Assembly (NCBI GenBank): GCA_903813345.2
Contig: CAIIXF020000004.1
Location: 21,364,477-21,428,476, forward strand
From: Owenia fusiformis
Lineage: Eukaryota > Annelida > Polychaeta > Sabellida > Oweniidae
DNA length: 64,000 nucleotides
Reading direction: 5' to 3'
Below are positions 46,501 to 56,669 of the stretch, piece by piece (position 1 is the first letter of the stretch; the number at the start of each line of letters is the position of its first letter). The position numbers and the translations under genes are program-made. The notes beneath the pieces were generated by a model. That model worked only from the letters and a program-made list of their open reading frames with translations, had not been told where the DNA came from and searched no databases.

Positions 46501-48351
46501 AATCATACCAAGAAGGTGTTGTTTCCACAATCTTTGCATGACCGCGCATGAAATAATTCTGCTTCTAGGTACCACATGAGCTCCAATTACAGATACGAAA
46601 TGGAATTTTGTATTACCCTGCCATGTTATTTCCTCCGAATCAGCCACCTGGTGGCGATTCGCGAAACTGGTAACTACCTACTCGCATCTGAGTAATTGCA
46701 CATACCGATTTTATTAGCATATACATATAATATTACCGTAAATGAACTGGACTAAAATTGCAGCAACGTTTATTATGATAGGAATTCAAGTCTTTGTGGG
46801 CTGTGACAACGACTACTACATTGTTAATGTAGAAACCTGATTGAAATAATTATGAATTAGCGTTATTAATTATAAGCTATGTATCATTCAAAGTCAATAC
46901 TCTTATAGTGGTTAAAATGAAGAACTTGTTGATTGTACGAAGCAATGAACTTGATGTACCGACTGAATTCTCTATCATAGTTAAGCACACAGTTCCGCAC
47001 ACTCAGAGCTTATATTAGTTGGCCATCTTCACAGGGCACGTGCCAAATTAAGCGTGAATTTGGTAGGTACTCTGTGATCTTGGTATGAAAAGTTTTGCTG
47101 ATTTCTACCATTTTCGTTCTAAACAGCAAATATTATTTTGAGTACCAACTGCTTGTATTGCTTTTTCAATGATTATGTTCCAGATGCCAGTAGAAATAAT
47201 CTTAGTTTACATCATTAGATATTCAAATTTAGTCAAAGTGATATCATATTTGAAATCTACATGTAAAATTGCATCTAAAAATGTGGTTTTGTAAAGTGAT
47301 TATCAACTGAAAAGTAGATTTTCTTTGAAAATGTGACTTTTCATTCTGATACTCGTAGCATCTCTCTCTGTTGCATCCAGAAGGATAGAGATGGAGAGGG
47401 CGTGGCTTACCACGATGGTGACTTCTAGGACGGGGAGATTCTAACTAACTTTCTAATACCCTGTCATGTATCTGCCCCGAATTAGCCACCTGGTGGTTAA
47501 ACTGGTAACTACCCTATCCACATCTGGGTAATAGGAGCATCGCAGCACAAGTATGACAGTTGGAACACGCTCATAATCTGCCCCAACCACTCTACTCTCC
47601 CATCAGCCATAAGTTGAAACATTCAATGTAATTTAAAACACAATGAAATATTGGCGCGAAAATGTAAATCTTTGATGAAATTCAAATGTTCACGATCAAT
47701 ATTTTGAAAGATCACATTCTACGGAATTTAGCATTCGTGAAATAAACGAACCGTATTCATTCAATTTACCTGTTCAAAGATGCGCAAATCATAACTATTG
47801 TCATCATCTGCGAAGTAGAATACCCCGGTGAAGTTAGCATCGAGCAACAGCTTTAGCCCCGCGTTTCTTTGAGTTATACCCTTTACTGTACTCTGCAAGG
47901 ACGTATCACTGGGTATAGCGAGGAGGGTGAATTCTATATTGAGTCTGTTCAGAAGTTGGACAATGCGCCGAGATTGCGTCACGTCGTCCTCGATGACGAT
48001 CCAGTGAAGATCCGCAACGTTCATAAGAGATTGCCCAAGACGCGTAAATTCCGCTATTTGTTGAGGACGGCGATACGTAGGAGTAATGGCAAATATTTTT
48101 GGAGGGGATCTAGTATTTTTCTCTCCTGGTTTATCTATATCAAGTCTCGTGACAGTTTCAGTCAATTTGTCCATTTCCTTTGCACTGAAATGTATTTGAT
48201 CTTGTGTCGATGTTGACGTCGCATCTGATCGAAGAACTATTGTCCGTGTTTTTCCTTCTTTTAAAAATGAAAATAGAAAAATATATGTAAAAAGAAGCGC
48301 CGCAGAGGAAATTAACACCAAACGTCTCCAGTGATGTCGTTGTAAAGACAT
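37508..48351 (-). CDS. B3GAT: GT43 beta-1,3-glucuronyltransferase with long C-terminal tail
   Basis: Golgi type II enzyme that adds glucuronic acid from UDP-GlcA to terminal galactose, as in the proteoglycan linker or HNK-1-type glycans. Four exons on the minus strand: 48351-47770, 44760-44646, 39754-39576 and 37972-37508, with GT-AG junctions; 446 residues. Residues 11-30 are the signal anchor. The catalytic domain shows PPKIFAITPTYRR (83-95), IVIEDD (118-123), ITQRNAGL (159-166), FADDDNSYD with the DDD metal site at 182-184, RVGVWPVGLV, FPLDMAGFAV (237-246), GYQED with the likely catalytic base Glu269, DLEPLAWNCSK and ILTWHTKT (293-300). Family members normally end shortly after the WHTRT motif; here ~146 further residues follow, Lys/Asn/Thr-rich and of unknown role, in an uninterrupted last exon. 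The paralogue (B3GAT1/2 or B3GAT3 type) is not resolved. Introns of 1.6, 4.9 and 3.0 kb are filled with repeats. Confidence 0.94.
38265..38374. repeat. Foldback repeat in GT43 last intron
   Basis: TTATGTCACTATGACGTGAA and the next bases at 38265 are mirrored by the sequence ending at 38374 (TTCACGTCATAGTGACATAA). The arms are ~32 bp with a ~45-bp loop. Confidence 0.75.
38550..38650. repeat. Second foldback repeat in GT43 last intron
   Basis: AATAACGTCATTTC, then GCAAAATAGTGAAATATTGG at the left is mirrored by CCAATATTTCACTATATTGC, then GAAATGACGTTATT at the right. The arms are ~43 bp with a ~15-bp loop, a near-perfect palindrome. Confidence 0.75.
38813..39490. mobile_element. ~680-bp foldback element in GT43 last intron
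   Basis: CAGACTGTGCTATACGAAAAC at the left is mirrored (with changes) by GTTTTCGTATGGCACAGTTTG at the right; inside, TGTGCGCAAGGTTCGGATAT and GATGTTGGGTACTCAA also have inverted partners. The arms are ~120 bp. Between the arms, 39100-39192 is an exact 3 x 31-bp tandem repeat (TTATAACACAGTTTACAGCC and onward). Confidence 0.65.
39905..40225 (-). repeat. Dispersed repeat, inverted partner of 29745-30035
   Basis: Reverse-orientation copy of the family at 29745-30035, in GT43 intron 2. Shared words include TCTCGTCGTTTTTCGTGAG, AAGTCACTTTTCGAAGACC and AGATGGCAGCACTGG. Confidence 0.6.
40646..40800 (-). repeat. Partner of the palindrome centre at 15219-15372
   Basis: In reverse it reads ACATTTGTATATTTCAGATT, CCTCTTGTAATTT and AAAATAACATGGCAGAAAAG, closely following 15219-15372. 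It is an isolated copy without the long palindrome arms seen there. Confidence 0.6.
41480..42570. mobile_element. Palindromic element split by a younger MITE
   Basis: The outer arms match in reverse: TTCCTTATTTCACGTGCTG near 41487 against CAACGCATGAAATAAGG near 42540, and 42240-42345 against 42408-42511. The left arm is interrupted by the MITE at 41523-42228; the right arm has no such insert. The loop lies at about 42345-42408. Located in GT43 intron 2. Confidence 0.75.
41523..42228. mobile_element. 706-bp MITE with GAGAGGTTAAGC ends and TA duplication
   Basis: GAGAGGTTAAGC at the left is mirrored by GCTTAACCTCTC at the right, with TA on both sides (41521-41522 and 42229-42230), as expected for Tc1/mariner-type insertion. 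A second, shorter family member lies at 4004-4510. Words such as CGTTTACGTT and ACGTAAAC recur near the right end. Confidence 0.8.
42629..42904 (-). pseudogene. Non-LTR retrotransposon (CR1-like) reverse transcriptase, C-terminal fragment
   Basis: The minus-strand frame reads VRPQFEYGDGVWNPH, then DIDKIERVQRRATK and RRTRGDLIQIFKGYDRM. This is the conserved end of the reverse transcriptase of CR1/Jockey-type LINEs, usually found as VRPxLEYxxxVWxP and IExVQRRATK. Only ~85 residues remain; the upstream catalytic domain is absent nearby. It sits in GT43 intron 2 in the same orientation as the gene. Confidence 0.85.
44226..44613 (+). repeat. 78-bp tandem repeat, about five units
   Basis: Units start TTAGGAGACCTGATTAGG and contain GATTTGGATTGATGGACG and TTAATGAGACACGA. 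Because 78 is divisible by 3, the frame stays open over ~260 bp and yields a 26-residue repeat (LGDLIRIRKVRFGLMDVIW and onward). The array lies in GT43 intron 2, just downstream of exon 2, so coding use is unlikely. Confidence 0.85.
44798..45121. mobile_element. 324-bp MITE with TAGTCTTG ends, next to a GT43 splice acceptor
   Basis: TAGTCTTGCTCCAAGACC at the left is mirrored by GGTCTTGAAGCAAGACTA at the right; a poly-G run and TCTACT...AGTAGATA words lie inside. The family is shared with 31301-31493. On the minus strand its end is only 37 nt before GT43 exon 2 (44760), so it may supply or displace the branch point. Confidence 0.7.
45285..46060. repeat. 162-bp tandem repeat, about five units, GT43 intron 1
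   Basis: Each unit contains GGTTTGGCTG, CTGTAGACAAGTCTTGAAAG, TTTTAGGACGGAAAATCC, AAAATGGCCACCTTAAAATT and TTGATATGTAGAAACATCCC. The GGTTTGGCT anchor falls at 45385, 45546, 45708, 45870 and 46032, a spacing of 161-162. An earlier degenerate unit begins near 45290. Confidence 0.9.
46088..46146 (+). repeat. Dispersed repeat, partner of 24843-24915
   Basis: CCCTGTGCGCAGAGTCT, then AAACTCTCTTTTAAGAAG, then GAAGTCGAACGAATG is the reverse of the sequence at 24843-24915. Confidence 0.5.
46195..46408 (-). pseudogene. LINE endonuclease fragment (APE type, N-terminus)
   Basis: The minus-strand frame reads SVARWNVQGIKNNVSNKL, then NDIIGMTETHGDKG and EGYIILYKP. WNVQG and TETH correspond to the start of the apurinic endonuclease domain of non-LTR retrotransposons (Asn and Glu of the active site visible). 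It begins with an ATG (46408) but breaks off after ~70 residues. Possibly derived from the same family as 42629-42904, but this cannot be shown. Confidence 0.75.
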
Positions 48352-50826
48352 TATAAATATACCCTTTAGATATATTATATATATTCTTATTTATTATAAG
48401 TAACATATACTTATTTCCTCCATCGGCTTTATGACCAGCCGTTTCTGCCTTACGCTTTGTAATCTATATTCAGTCCAATATTGGATTCGTATATTTGAAA
48501 CATATTACAATAAAAACATCCGTCCTAGTTTATCTTTGATATAATCTTATGTTTTTTTAATAAACATTAATGCGTCAATCTTTCTGTCTTTTGTATTTCC
48601 GATGAAACATTTCATATCAAGCTTCAATTTAGCCAGCTGCAGTCATCAGAGATACACGAGTAAGGCCGTCGCTAATACATTTACATATTAGGCCGCTATT
48701 AATGATTAAGGCCACGCCGAGTTAAATCTGCGTTTTATGGTTCTCAATAGATTATTTTTGTCTCCTCTGAAGGCGTGTTGGAAGTAAGAAAACATCTAGA
48801 TAGGCAATGTGTACGAATATCACCAGGTACATATTATGTAATTCAGCCTAACGCCTGCACGATTATTTCCAAATTGCGAAATATTCTAACTTATCTGAGA
48901 AAATTCAAAAACCGACATTTTTTCAATTAGAAAATCAGCAAAGTTGCAAAATGTATTTTCGCTGAAGTTAGTAAGATGCATTTAGATGCAAATGTTAGTT
49001 AAGAAGCGATTGATTATTCATGCATAGCATTATGTATTTATTGATTATTCATGTAATAATTTATGTTTCATATGTCTGTCTGTCATCTGATGCTTGATTT
49101 ACGAATGATGGCTGTATTCATTAACAAAAGAATTGCATTTTAATAAGTCACCATGTTCAGAGAAATAGATATTCACTAGTAAGGTGTTCACTTGGGACTG
49201 TGTTCACAAGAGTGAGGTGTTCACTTGGGACTGTGTTCACTAGAGTGAGGTGTTCACTGGAGACATGTTATCACCAAAGTGAGGTGTTCACTGGGGACAT
49301 GAGTTAACTAGAGTGAGGTGTTCACCGGGAACAAGTGTTCACTTGAGTAAGATGTTCAATAGAGACATGTTTTGACTTAAGTGCGGTGTTCACTGGATAC
49401 ATGTTTTCATCAAAGTGAGGTGTTCACTGGGGACATGAGTTAACTAGAGTGAGGTGTTCACCGGGGACACGTTTTCACTTGAGTAAGATGTTCAATAGGG
49501 ACATGTTTTGACTTAAGTGAGGTGTTCACTGGAGACATGTTTTCACCAAAGTGAGGTGTTCACTGGGGACATGAGTTCACTAGAGTGAGATGTTCACTGG
49601 GGACACGTTTTCACTTGAGTAAGATGTTCAATAGGGACATGTTTTGACTTAAGTGAGGTGTTCACTGGACATGTGTTCACCAGAGTGAGGTATTCACTTA
49701 AGACACCTGTTCACAAAAGTGAGTTGTTCACTGACATGTGTTCACTAGACAGAGGTGTTCTCTAAATATTAATACAATATAGAAAAACCATACATAACCT
49801 TTATAAACAACAGTGTACATATTATTATTCTTATATTAAAATCTCTACAATTAATTAGCAATTGATCATATTATCTTGGTTGGGAATCACCCTGTTCTGT
49901 ATGTTGTCATGTCTGTTTATTATTAATAATGGAGTATTTACAAATAGAACTGTGAATTCGCGCCACGACTAACTAGCTTCTGGTTTCTGGTTTCTTCTGG
50001 TTTCTCGTATAACATCAAACGCATATTATAGATCATATGTCACCTTGGTAACAACAACAGTAAGAGTTAATTAATTCTGGAATAAGCGATAATAGTTTGA
50101 GTCAAAACTGCAAATAAAGCTCAATGATTTTACAAAGAATGGTTTATATCTGCGGATTATTTTGTTATCTGCGATTTTAATGTTGAACAAAGATCGTCTC
50201 CTTTCTGAATCCATCTGTATCTCCGATACAAGTTAAAACCCAGGAATCTGCAATTGCTCATCAACATCACTAAGGAAAAGCGTTGCTGAAATATCAACGA
50301 GGATGATAACAAATAATAAATTCGGATGTTTTGTATGACAAATGTGTTCTTTTAAAATCGGTTGTTTGGTTTCCCTGACTTCCCTGAATTTGATATTTTG
50401 TGATATTTAATTCAAGTAAGACTCCCACTAACATAATGCCCGGCATAATGCTAAACCAATGAATGATATTTTAGAAGGTCAAGAGAACTCTGAAGCTCTG
50501 TAATAAACGGATGAGCCAATAATTGAATCGAAATAAATGAAATCTGTGGCTCATATGAAGACATTCAACCTATTAGACGAGTAGGGATTTGCCAAAAAGT
50601 GCTTATTTAAAGAATAAAAAGGATCGACTGACCCTGTTAGGTTTCTTGGTATTTTTGGATCCTTTTTTATTTTATTTTTTGCAAATCCCTCAAGTTCTCA
50701 AACAAGAACCTCTATATCTTGCATTGGGTAAAGATGATTGTATCTCTGCGTTGGACATATATGAGAAATATTCATTTACGAGTTCTGGGGTATTTTCCTT
50801 CTCTTGATTAGCTGCAGTCCCTGCAG
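48352..50826. other. Stretch upstream of the GT43 gene with a minisatellite
   Basis: The GT43 promoter should lie in the first part, but no core promoter motif stands out. From 49185 to 49762 there is a variable ~30-33-bp minisatellite built on GAGGTGTTCACTGGGGACA and TGTTTTCAC-like halves, about 18 units with some higher-order pairing. An inverted repeat with AGGGATTTGC ends and a GGATCC-rich centre lies at 50583-50692. No genes were recognised. Confidence 0.6.
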
Positions 50827-51106
50827 TAGTTCAACAAGTTAAACCCAATACCACGGCTTTCATTTATTAATCTGAGCGTTCTTGTTGCCGTGATTGGGTT
50901 TAACTTCCGTGCTATGCTTTCATTGGTTGCAAATTCTCACTATCAGTCATTAATAAAACGCGCATAGAATTCCATGCGCTGCCATAGGCCACAATTAAAA
51001 TGATTTGCATCAAGGGCCGAGTAGGCACGGACGTTAAACCTTAGGCGGGCCACAAGATATATCAGATAAGAAATAAGGCCCAGACTAGGTTTAACTTGTT
51101 GAACTA
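50827..51106. mobile_element. 280-bp Mutator-like MITE with perfect 9-bp target duplication
   Basis: TAGTTCAACAAGTTAAACC at the left is mirrored by GGTTTAACTTGTTGAACTA at the right. TCCCTGCAG flanks both sides (50818-50826 and 51107-51115). A 9-bp duplication is characteristic of Mutator-type insertion. No frame inside. Confidence 0.9.
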
Positions 51107-51819
51107 TCCCTGCAGAAGTTTGGAATGGCTATATTGTGTGAGACATTTACTATTTTACTTCTACACTACCTATAATTTGCTTATACACAGTCGTGTTACA
51201 TGTATGTAACTTATTCTCTATGTAAAATACTTGTAGAAGCACCTATAAATTAATAATGAAAATGTGGAAAGCAATCAGCCGGAAAAAATTAACTGTTCAA
51301 ATCTCGATAAAGTATGAGATTTGCGCATTTGTGCATTTTTCAATAAGAAGAAGACATGCCGAGACTATGGATCGATTACAAATACATCTGTGTTAAAATA
51401 AAATCCCAGTCTTGAAGATTGGCCAAGTATGAACCTTTAAACAAAAAGAATCTCTGAAACGTGTTTATTCTGTACTAGACGTAAAGGCAACGTGATATAG
51501 GCGGTCTATATTACTGCATGAACATATCATTGGAGACCTCTGGAATAACAATAGATAGATTCCGTTTCATCGATTCCTTACCTAACATACATAATTTTCT
51601 GATTTTATAACTTTGTGGCCATGGCCATGTCATCAGGTCATGTTTTTGTAAAAAATGCACGGACCTCTGCCAGATAAGCTCCTCTGTGTCTAGGTTCAAT
51701 AAATATACTTATCCTTTGAGCCTACTACCAACAGGGGCTGGATCTGGCTCTGGATCTGTGGAAAAATGATACAAGTTTACTTCTTGAACATGATAACAAT
51801 AATTTACAAACAAAATATA

Positions 51820-52333
51820 AAGGGTGAGCCAAAAAGGTAACCCAAACAAATGTTAATAACTCAGTCATCCAGTATGGGTTTAAGGTCATATTTTGCACGA
51901 TTTAACCATCTTCAATGCTCTTACATTCTATCAATTTTCATTTGTCCATTTTACAAAACATGCTCGAAATGCCGATACATGGCAAAATCACCCAGTGTCC
52001 CAGCATGTTCCCCAAGAATGTCATCGTTTGGGGCAATTTCAAAGATAATGTCTGTATAAACGACCCTAAAAGCATCAGAGAGTTGAAACAAGTTATCATA
52101 CATAGAAGGAAAACAAGAGCCATAACAAAGTTATCTGTACTGTGAGCATGCAGTCAAAACAGTCAAAACAACTTCATCCGATTCAAGTTGTTTTGTAAAA
52201 TGACCATAAAACCATGACCAGTTGGAACAGCCCAATGAAACATGGAGGAATGAAAGGACATTGAACAAAGGTTCAATCGTGCAAAATATGAGTTATTAAC
52301 ATTTCCTTGGGTTACTTTTTTTGGCTCACCCTG
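51820..52333 (+). mobile_element. Mariner-type element with transposase C-terminal remnant
   Basis: AAGGGTGAGCCAAAAAGGTAA at the left is mirrored by TTACTTTTTTTGGCTCACCCTG at the right, with TA on both sides (51818-51819 and 52334-52335). The subterminal AAATGTTAATAACTCA and TTTTGCACGATT are also mirrored. A plus-strand frame near 52018-52130 reads VIVWGNFKDNVCINDP and SIRELKQVI, which resembles the WGxLKDxVYxxxPxTxxELKxxI segment near the end of mariner (IS630-Tc1) transposases. The catalytic part is gone, so the element is a deletion derivative. Confidence 0.75.
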
Positions 52334-52899
52334 TATCATAACTTATTTACCATTCATTATAATAAGAAGTATAGCTAGTCGGGTTTTCCTTGTAGCCAAA
52401 GGTCAGAGTTTTTTCTTTCAAGGTTAATTCAATCTTAAACTCTTAAAATGACATTAATCACGCTCGACAATGAAAGAACAAATGTAAACAGTCTTCTACT
52501 TGTCAAGAAATATCACATTTGTCATTTACACTGATTGTTCATCTAAGTCATTGTTCAAAAGGTTATGTACGTACAATAGTGCTGTCCTAGTGTAGTTGTA
52601 GTGCTTTAGTAGAACAACTGATTTTGAAAATATTATCAATTATCGTAAATTTGCCCACTGGCGGATCTGGGGGGAGGGCAGATGCCCAGAAAAAAATTGT
52701 GCCCAAGTCTGTATTTTAAAAGGACCAAGTGAGTATCGCGAACAGTTTGTTACCGTTTTATTTTTGACTGGGAGTATTTTTAGACAACACATTCCTAGTT
52801 TTACAAAGCCTTCAGTGCTTGCAATGTTAATTCAAATTTAAAGGCTAGTAGTATAGCCAACGTCATCAGTGGATGATCAAATGAAAAGCATTCGCGAAT

Positions 52900-53083
52900 C
52901 AGGCCCATAGCCAGGAATTGCCAAGGGGTGGTTCACTTTTTGAAAAATTCCAGGGAGTTCACGTTTGACATTTAGTGTCCAAAAATGGCCAAAATCAATT
53001 AAAAACTGCAAGATTTTGAAGGAATTTTTGGCCAGGGGGAGGGGTACGCTCGAACCCATTGAACACCCCTGGCTACGGGCCTG
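52900..53083. mobile_element. GTAGCCAG-family short element
   Basis: CAGGCCCATAGCCAGG at the left is mirrored by CCTGGCTACGGGCCTG at the right. Inside are TTCACTTTTTGAAAAATTCC, GGCCAAAATCAATTAAAAA, GCAAGATTTTGAAGGAATTT and GGCCAGGGGGAGG. About 184 bp. Confidence 0.75.
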
Positions 53084-53329
53084 CAAATATCGAACTTATT
53101 TTAAAGAAAAGTCTCCTATAGTTAGCCTTCGTTCAGTGCAATCCGCCGTGCCTCCTGGACGGTGAAGGTACGCAACGAACGAAATATAATAAATTTTGAG
53201 AATGTAAAAAGATGTCACCCTTGCAGTTTCGCTCATACTCGGTATTAGGGATAGGAGCACTCCGCACTCGTCCAGCCAGTCTGTACACGGTAACTATTGC
53301 AGAAAAATACTGTTTTGACATAATACAGG

Positions 53330-54447
53330 GTGACCGGGAAAAGGAAGACCATTGAAGTAGGCACCTCCTAAACTAGACAATTGACATCAATGAAATTTTG
53401 CACCCACCAGAACAGTTCTATGGAAATTTGTTCCTGAAAGTTTCAATATAACCAGTCCATTGGTTTAGGAACTGTCATCATCTACCTATGCTCCAAATGG
53501 CCGCAACTAAGCAAAAGGCAAAACTGGATTCATATGGCAAAATTGTCAATTTCCATTACCCCATTCAACCCTTATTATGGCATTACATGCATTTAGCGGT
53601 GATTGCCTTCTTAGGGTCAGCAATTGTCTGAGGATTGTTTTGGTATACATTGTCTTTCAAATAGACCTACAAAAAGAAATCAAGTTGATTCAAGTTGGGG
53701 GTATATGGGCATTTTTCAAATGCGATGAATTTTCGCTATTGTATCACATCTGCGCCAAGTGCTTTTAACGTAAATAATATACCAATTTAAAATTACTTAA
53801 GCTAACTGTGATGTATATGACATTGGTTAACTTTATTTTGTTATATTTTTAAGTTTTTATTTTATTTTGTTTGATGTACTTGTATTATTGATTGCTTCTG
53901 CTTTTGTTGTTATTGACGATTTTCTAATTGTAATGTTTCCATAGAAATCTCCATGGACACTGGATTGACACAAAGATGGCAGTCTTAGCCGGCACCCAGA
54001 CGATTGAGTAGGCTACTAGGCCTAGTATTTTATTCAGAATTGTATCTACTGTAAATCTATTTAAAAGGCGCGACTTCACCAGCGCAAATCATTTGTCGAC
54101 TTGACTGTGATTGACATTGACTGTGATTATCCCGGGGGATTCACTGTGTACAAAATTCAGCTCGTTTTCTCGTATTCGGTTCTGCTTAAGCGAGTTTTAT
54201 TGTAGCCACATGTAGTGTTCGTGTTGAAGAAACATGCATAAGTTTTCGAATTTAAAATTTATAGTCATTTTACTATCATTTCGTGCAATTGTGTACAATT
54301 CGTTACTTTATTCTGGTATAATGAATTTATAACCGTACAGTATTTCCGAACACTGCTCCTACCGACACTGGTAAGTATACATTTCTCTGAATTGATATGA
54401 CACGATTTACGAAAGTTGGATCATGTCCATTTTTCAAATTTTAGACT
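53330..54447. other. Non-coding stretch with one mariner-like end
   Basis: ACAGGGTGACCGGGAAAAGG near 53335 resembles a mariner-type terminus, but its inverted partner was not found. No genes were recognised; the frame at 53577-53768 has no recognisable features. Confidence 0.4.
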
Positions 54448-56549
54448 GGTTATAATGAAAACACGCGCTACGCGCTGACTCGCTAGCGCACTAACGGACT
54501 GTTCAGAATGATCGTTCCCACAGGCCCGGGAACATGTATAAAAATCGAGTGAGTGAAGAGATTAGGTGGCTCATCAGAAAGCAGAAGTATGAAGAAGCCC
54601 AATGTTTGATCGTTAACTCTGCAAAGATTATCGATTGTCGGCGTGTTTTATCTGATTTAAAAGGAAGATAGAAAGTAGCACCTTACAAGACGAATGGTCG
54701 CAGATATGCGAATATGCTCCCTATTTCATTGCATTATTTGGGTCCATCCATCGGCGAGAAAAATCCCGTTTCGAAATCTGAGCCGGGGGCCCGACTACTT
54801 GACTAGATCTAATGACTTAATATAATGTTTATTTGTCGCATATTACCTCTTAATATCAAGTCATGGATGTTTTATATATCTTTACTCTTTGTATTTGAAG
54901 TTATATCTCACATGACTTACCAAAGGGTGGGATAATTCAGGGGTCGCATTTATATTTCTCCATTTTTCTTTTCGTGCCCGGTTACTCTCTTTCGCTTTCA
55001 TGGGGGGGGGGGGGGGGTGTATAGGGTTATCGTATAAGAGGAGGGTGAAAATCTATTGTGTATGGCCGCATAAGAGGGGGCAACATTTATCATATATGGC
55101 ATCGTATAAGTTAAATAAACATATGTTTTAAAAGAATTAAAGAAGCCTATTATGAAATTTAAAGGCAGTTTGAACGAATACTGCAGATCCAGCTTATCCC
55201 CATAAATTTGGGATTTCAATACACAAGTAGTTGTGGGGGCTTGCCCGTAGCCAGCTTTTTTCCAGGGGAAGCTTTTTCACAATTTTGGCTAATAATCATG
55301 AAAAAAATTCTCAGAATGGTGAAAAACTGCATGATTTTGAAAGAATCTCTGGCCAGAGGGGGAGCTCCGCTCCCCCAGCTCCCCCTCTGGCTACGGGCCT
55401 GGTTGTGGGGGTGATTTGAAAAATCTGTCCCACATTTATGGGGGTAATCCAGATCTCTATATAGTAGTCTCTATATGCCATATGCCAGGACAGTAACCAG
55501 GATTTCCCAGGGGGGGGGTCACTTTTTCAAAAATTTCAAAGTCACCCTTCCAACCCCCCTGGCTTCGGGGCTGTGTACTGCCTATTTGCCGTATGATTAT
55601 ACATTTGGTACTACGTGGATTCTTGCATTATGTTATTTCCTTCTGAATATTATCCAAACTTTTCTCAACGGTAATTTCAAAATTATCGTACAGATATATT
55701 ATTTACCCGACCTTTTTGTAAAATATAGTACTATAGGGAGTAGGTGCATTCATGCACCCTCTGGGTCTCTGACACTGTATGTTATACATGTAAAAGGGGT
55801 GAAAAATGCTGTAAATGGTATGAGACTGAGGGGCTTGTGAAAAATAGTGTATATGGATTTCCAAGACCCCTATGAACCCCCCTTTCATGTTTGCTTTCGT
55901 TTTTCTCAATTTGATTTTAGATTTAAAAAGTTTTGAATTACGTCAGTCCCAGTGAATTGTATTACCTATTTTACCAGGAATATTGTTGAAAACAGGATTG
56001 TATTTCATTTGGAATTAAAATTTTAAATAAGAGACGATTTAAAAAGTAATGTAAACCCGACCAGCGTGTTTTATCATTGTCCGGTAATTGGCCGTAAATA
56101 TTTATTAATTCTAAGTTACTCATGTTCTTTCAGGTCAAATACAGAGAAAAGTACACGTTCATTTAGTTTTGGAATTATTTCCTAAATTGAAGTTGAATTC
56201 TGTTTTTTAACGGTGTGAAGAACATCTTAATTGGTCTTATATTTTTAGAGAAATCGTAACTTGAAAAGTGTAATTTTCGAGAGGCTTTGTTTATTTCCTG
56301 CGGCCGCAAAGTTCACATCAAAGTCTGATTGACAGGTTAGCGGTGATTTATACAGTCTTTGAAGTGTCAATGTTTTGACAAGTTCCCAGGGAGTCATTAC
56401 CCTAATTATACATGTCCCTGGGCCAAGGGTATAGACCAATCATAAACATGCGCTTAAAACATGCGCACACATCGTGGGGGAAGGATCATTTTCTATTAGC
56501 GCATTGGCGCGTGGCGCGTTAGCGCATAGCGCGTGTTTTCATTATAACC
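54448..56549. mobile_element. 2.1-kb Mutator-like transposon with perfect 9-bp target duplication
   Basis: Ends: GGTTATAATGAAAACACGCG at 54448, mirrored by CGCGTGTTTTCATTATAACC ending at 56549. TTTTAGACT flanks both sides (54439-54447 and 56550-56558). G+C-rich GCGC-type subterminal repeats follow each end (GCTACGCGCTGAC, TAGCGCATAGCGCG). Near the left end an ATG at 54534 opens a 45-residue frame to the TAG at 54669-54671 (MYKNRVSEEIRWLIRKQKY and onward). Inside are two younger GTAGCCAG-family insertions (55240-55401 and 55486-55574) and a poly-G run at about 55003. No complete transposase is present. Confidence 0.88.
55240..55401. mobile_element. GTAGCCAG-family short element inside the Mutator-like transposon
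   Basis: GCCCGTAGCCAG at the left is mirrored by CTGGCTACGGGC at the right. Shared inner words are AGAATGGTGAAAAACTGCAT, GATTTTGAAAGAAT and GGCCAGAGGGGGAG. A truncated relative with CCAGGATTTCCCAGGGG lies at 55486-55574. Confidence 0.7.
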
Positions 56550-56669
56550 TTTTAGACTCAAACTCAAAGCCCAAATAGTAACACATTGAAGATCTACATG
56601 TACATATCCATCACATCTATTCCAATTTTTGTTCTAATTTTGGAAGCAGAGTGATATTCACTTTAAGGT

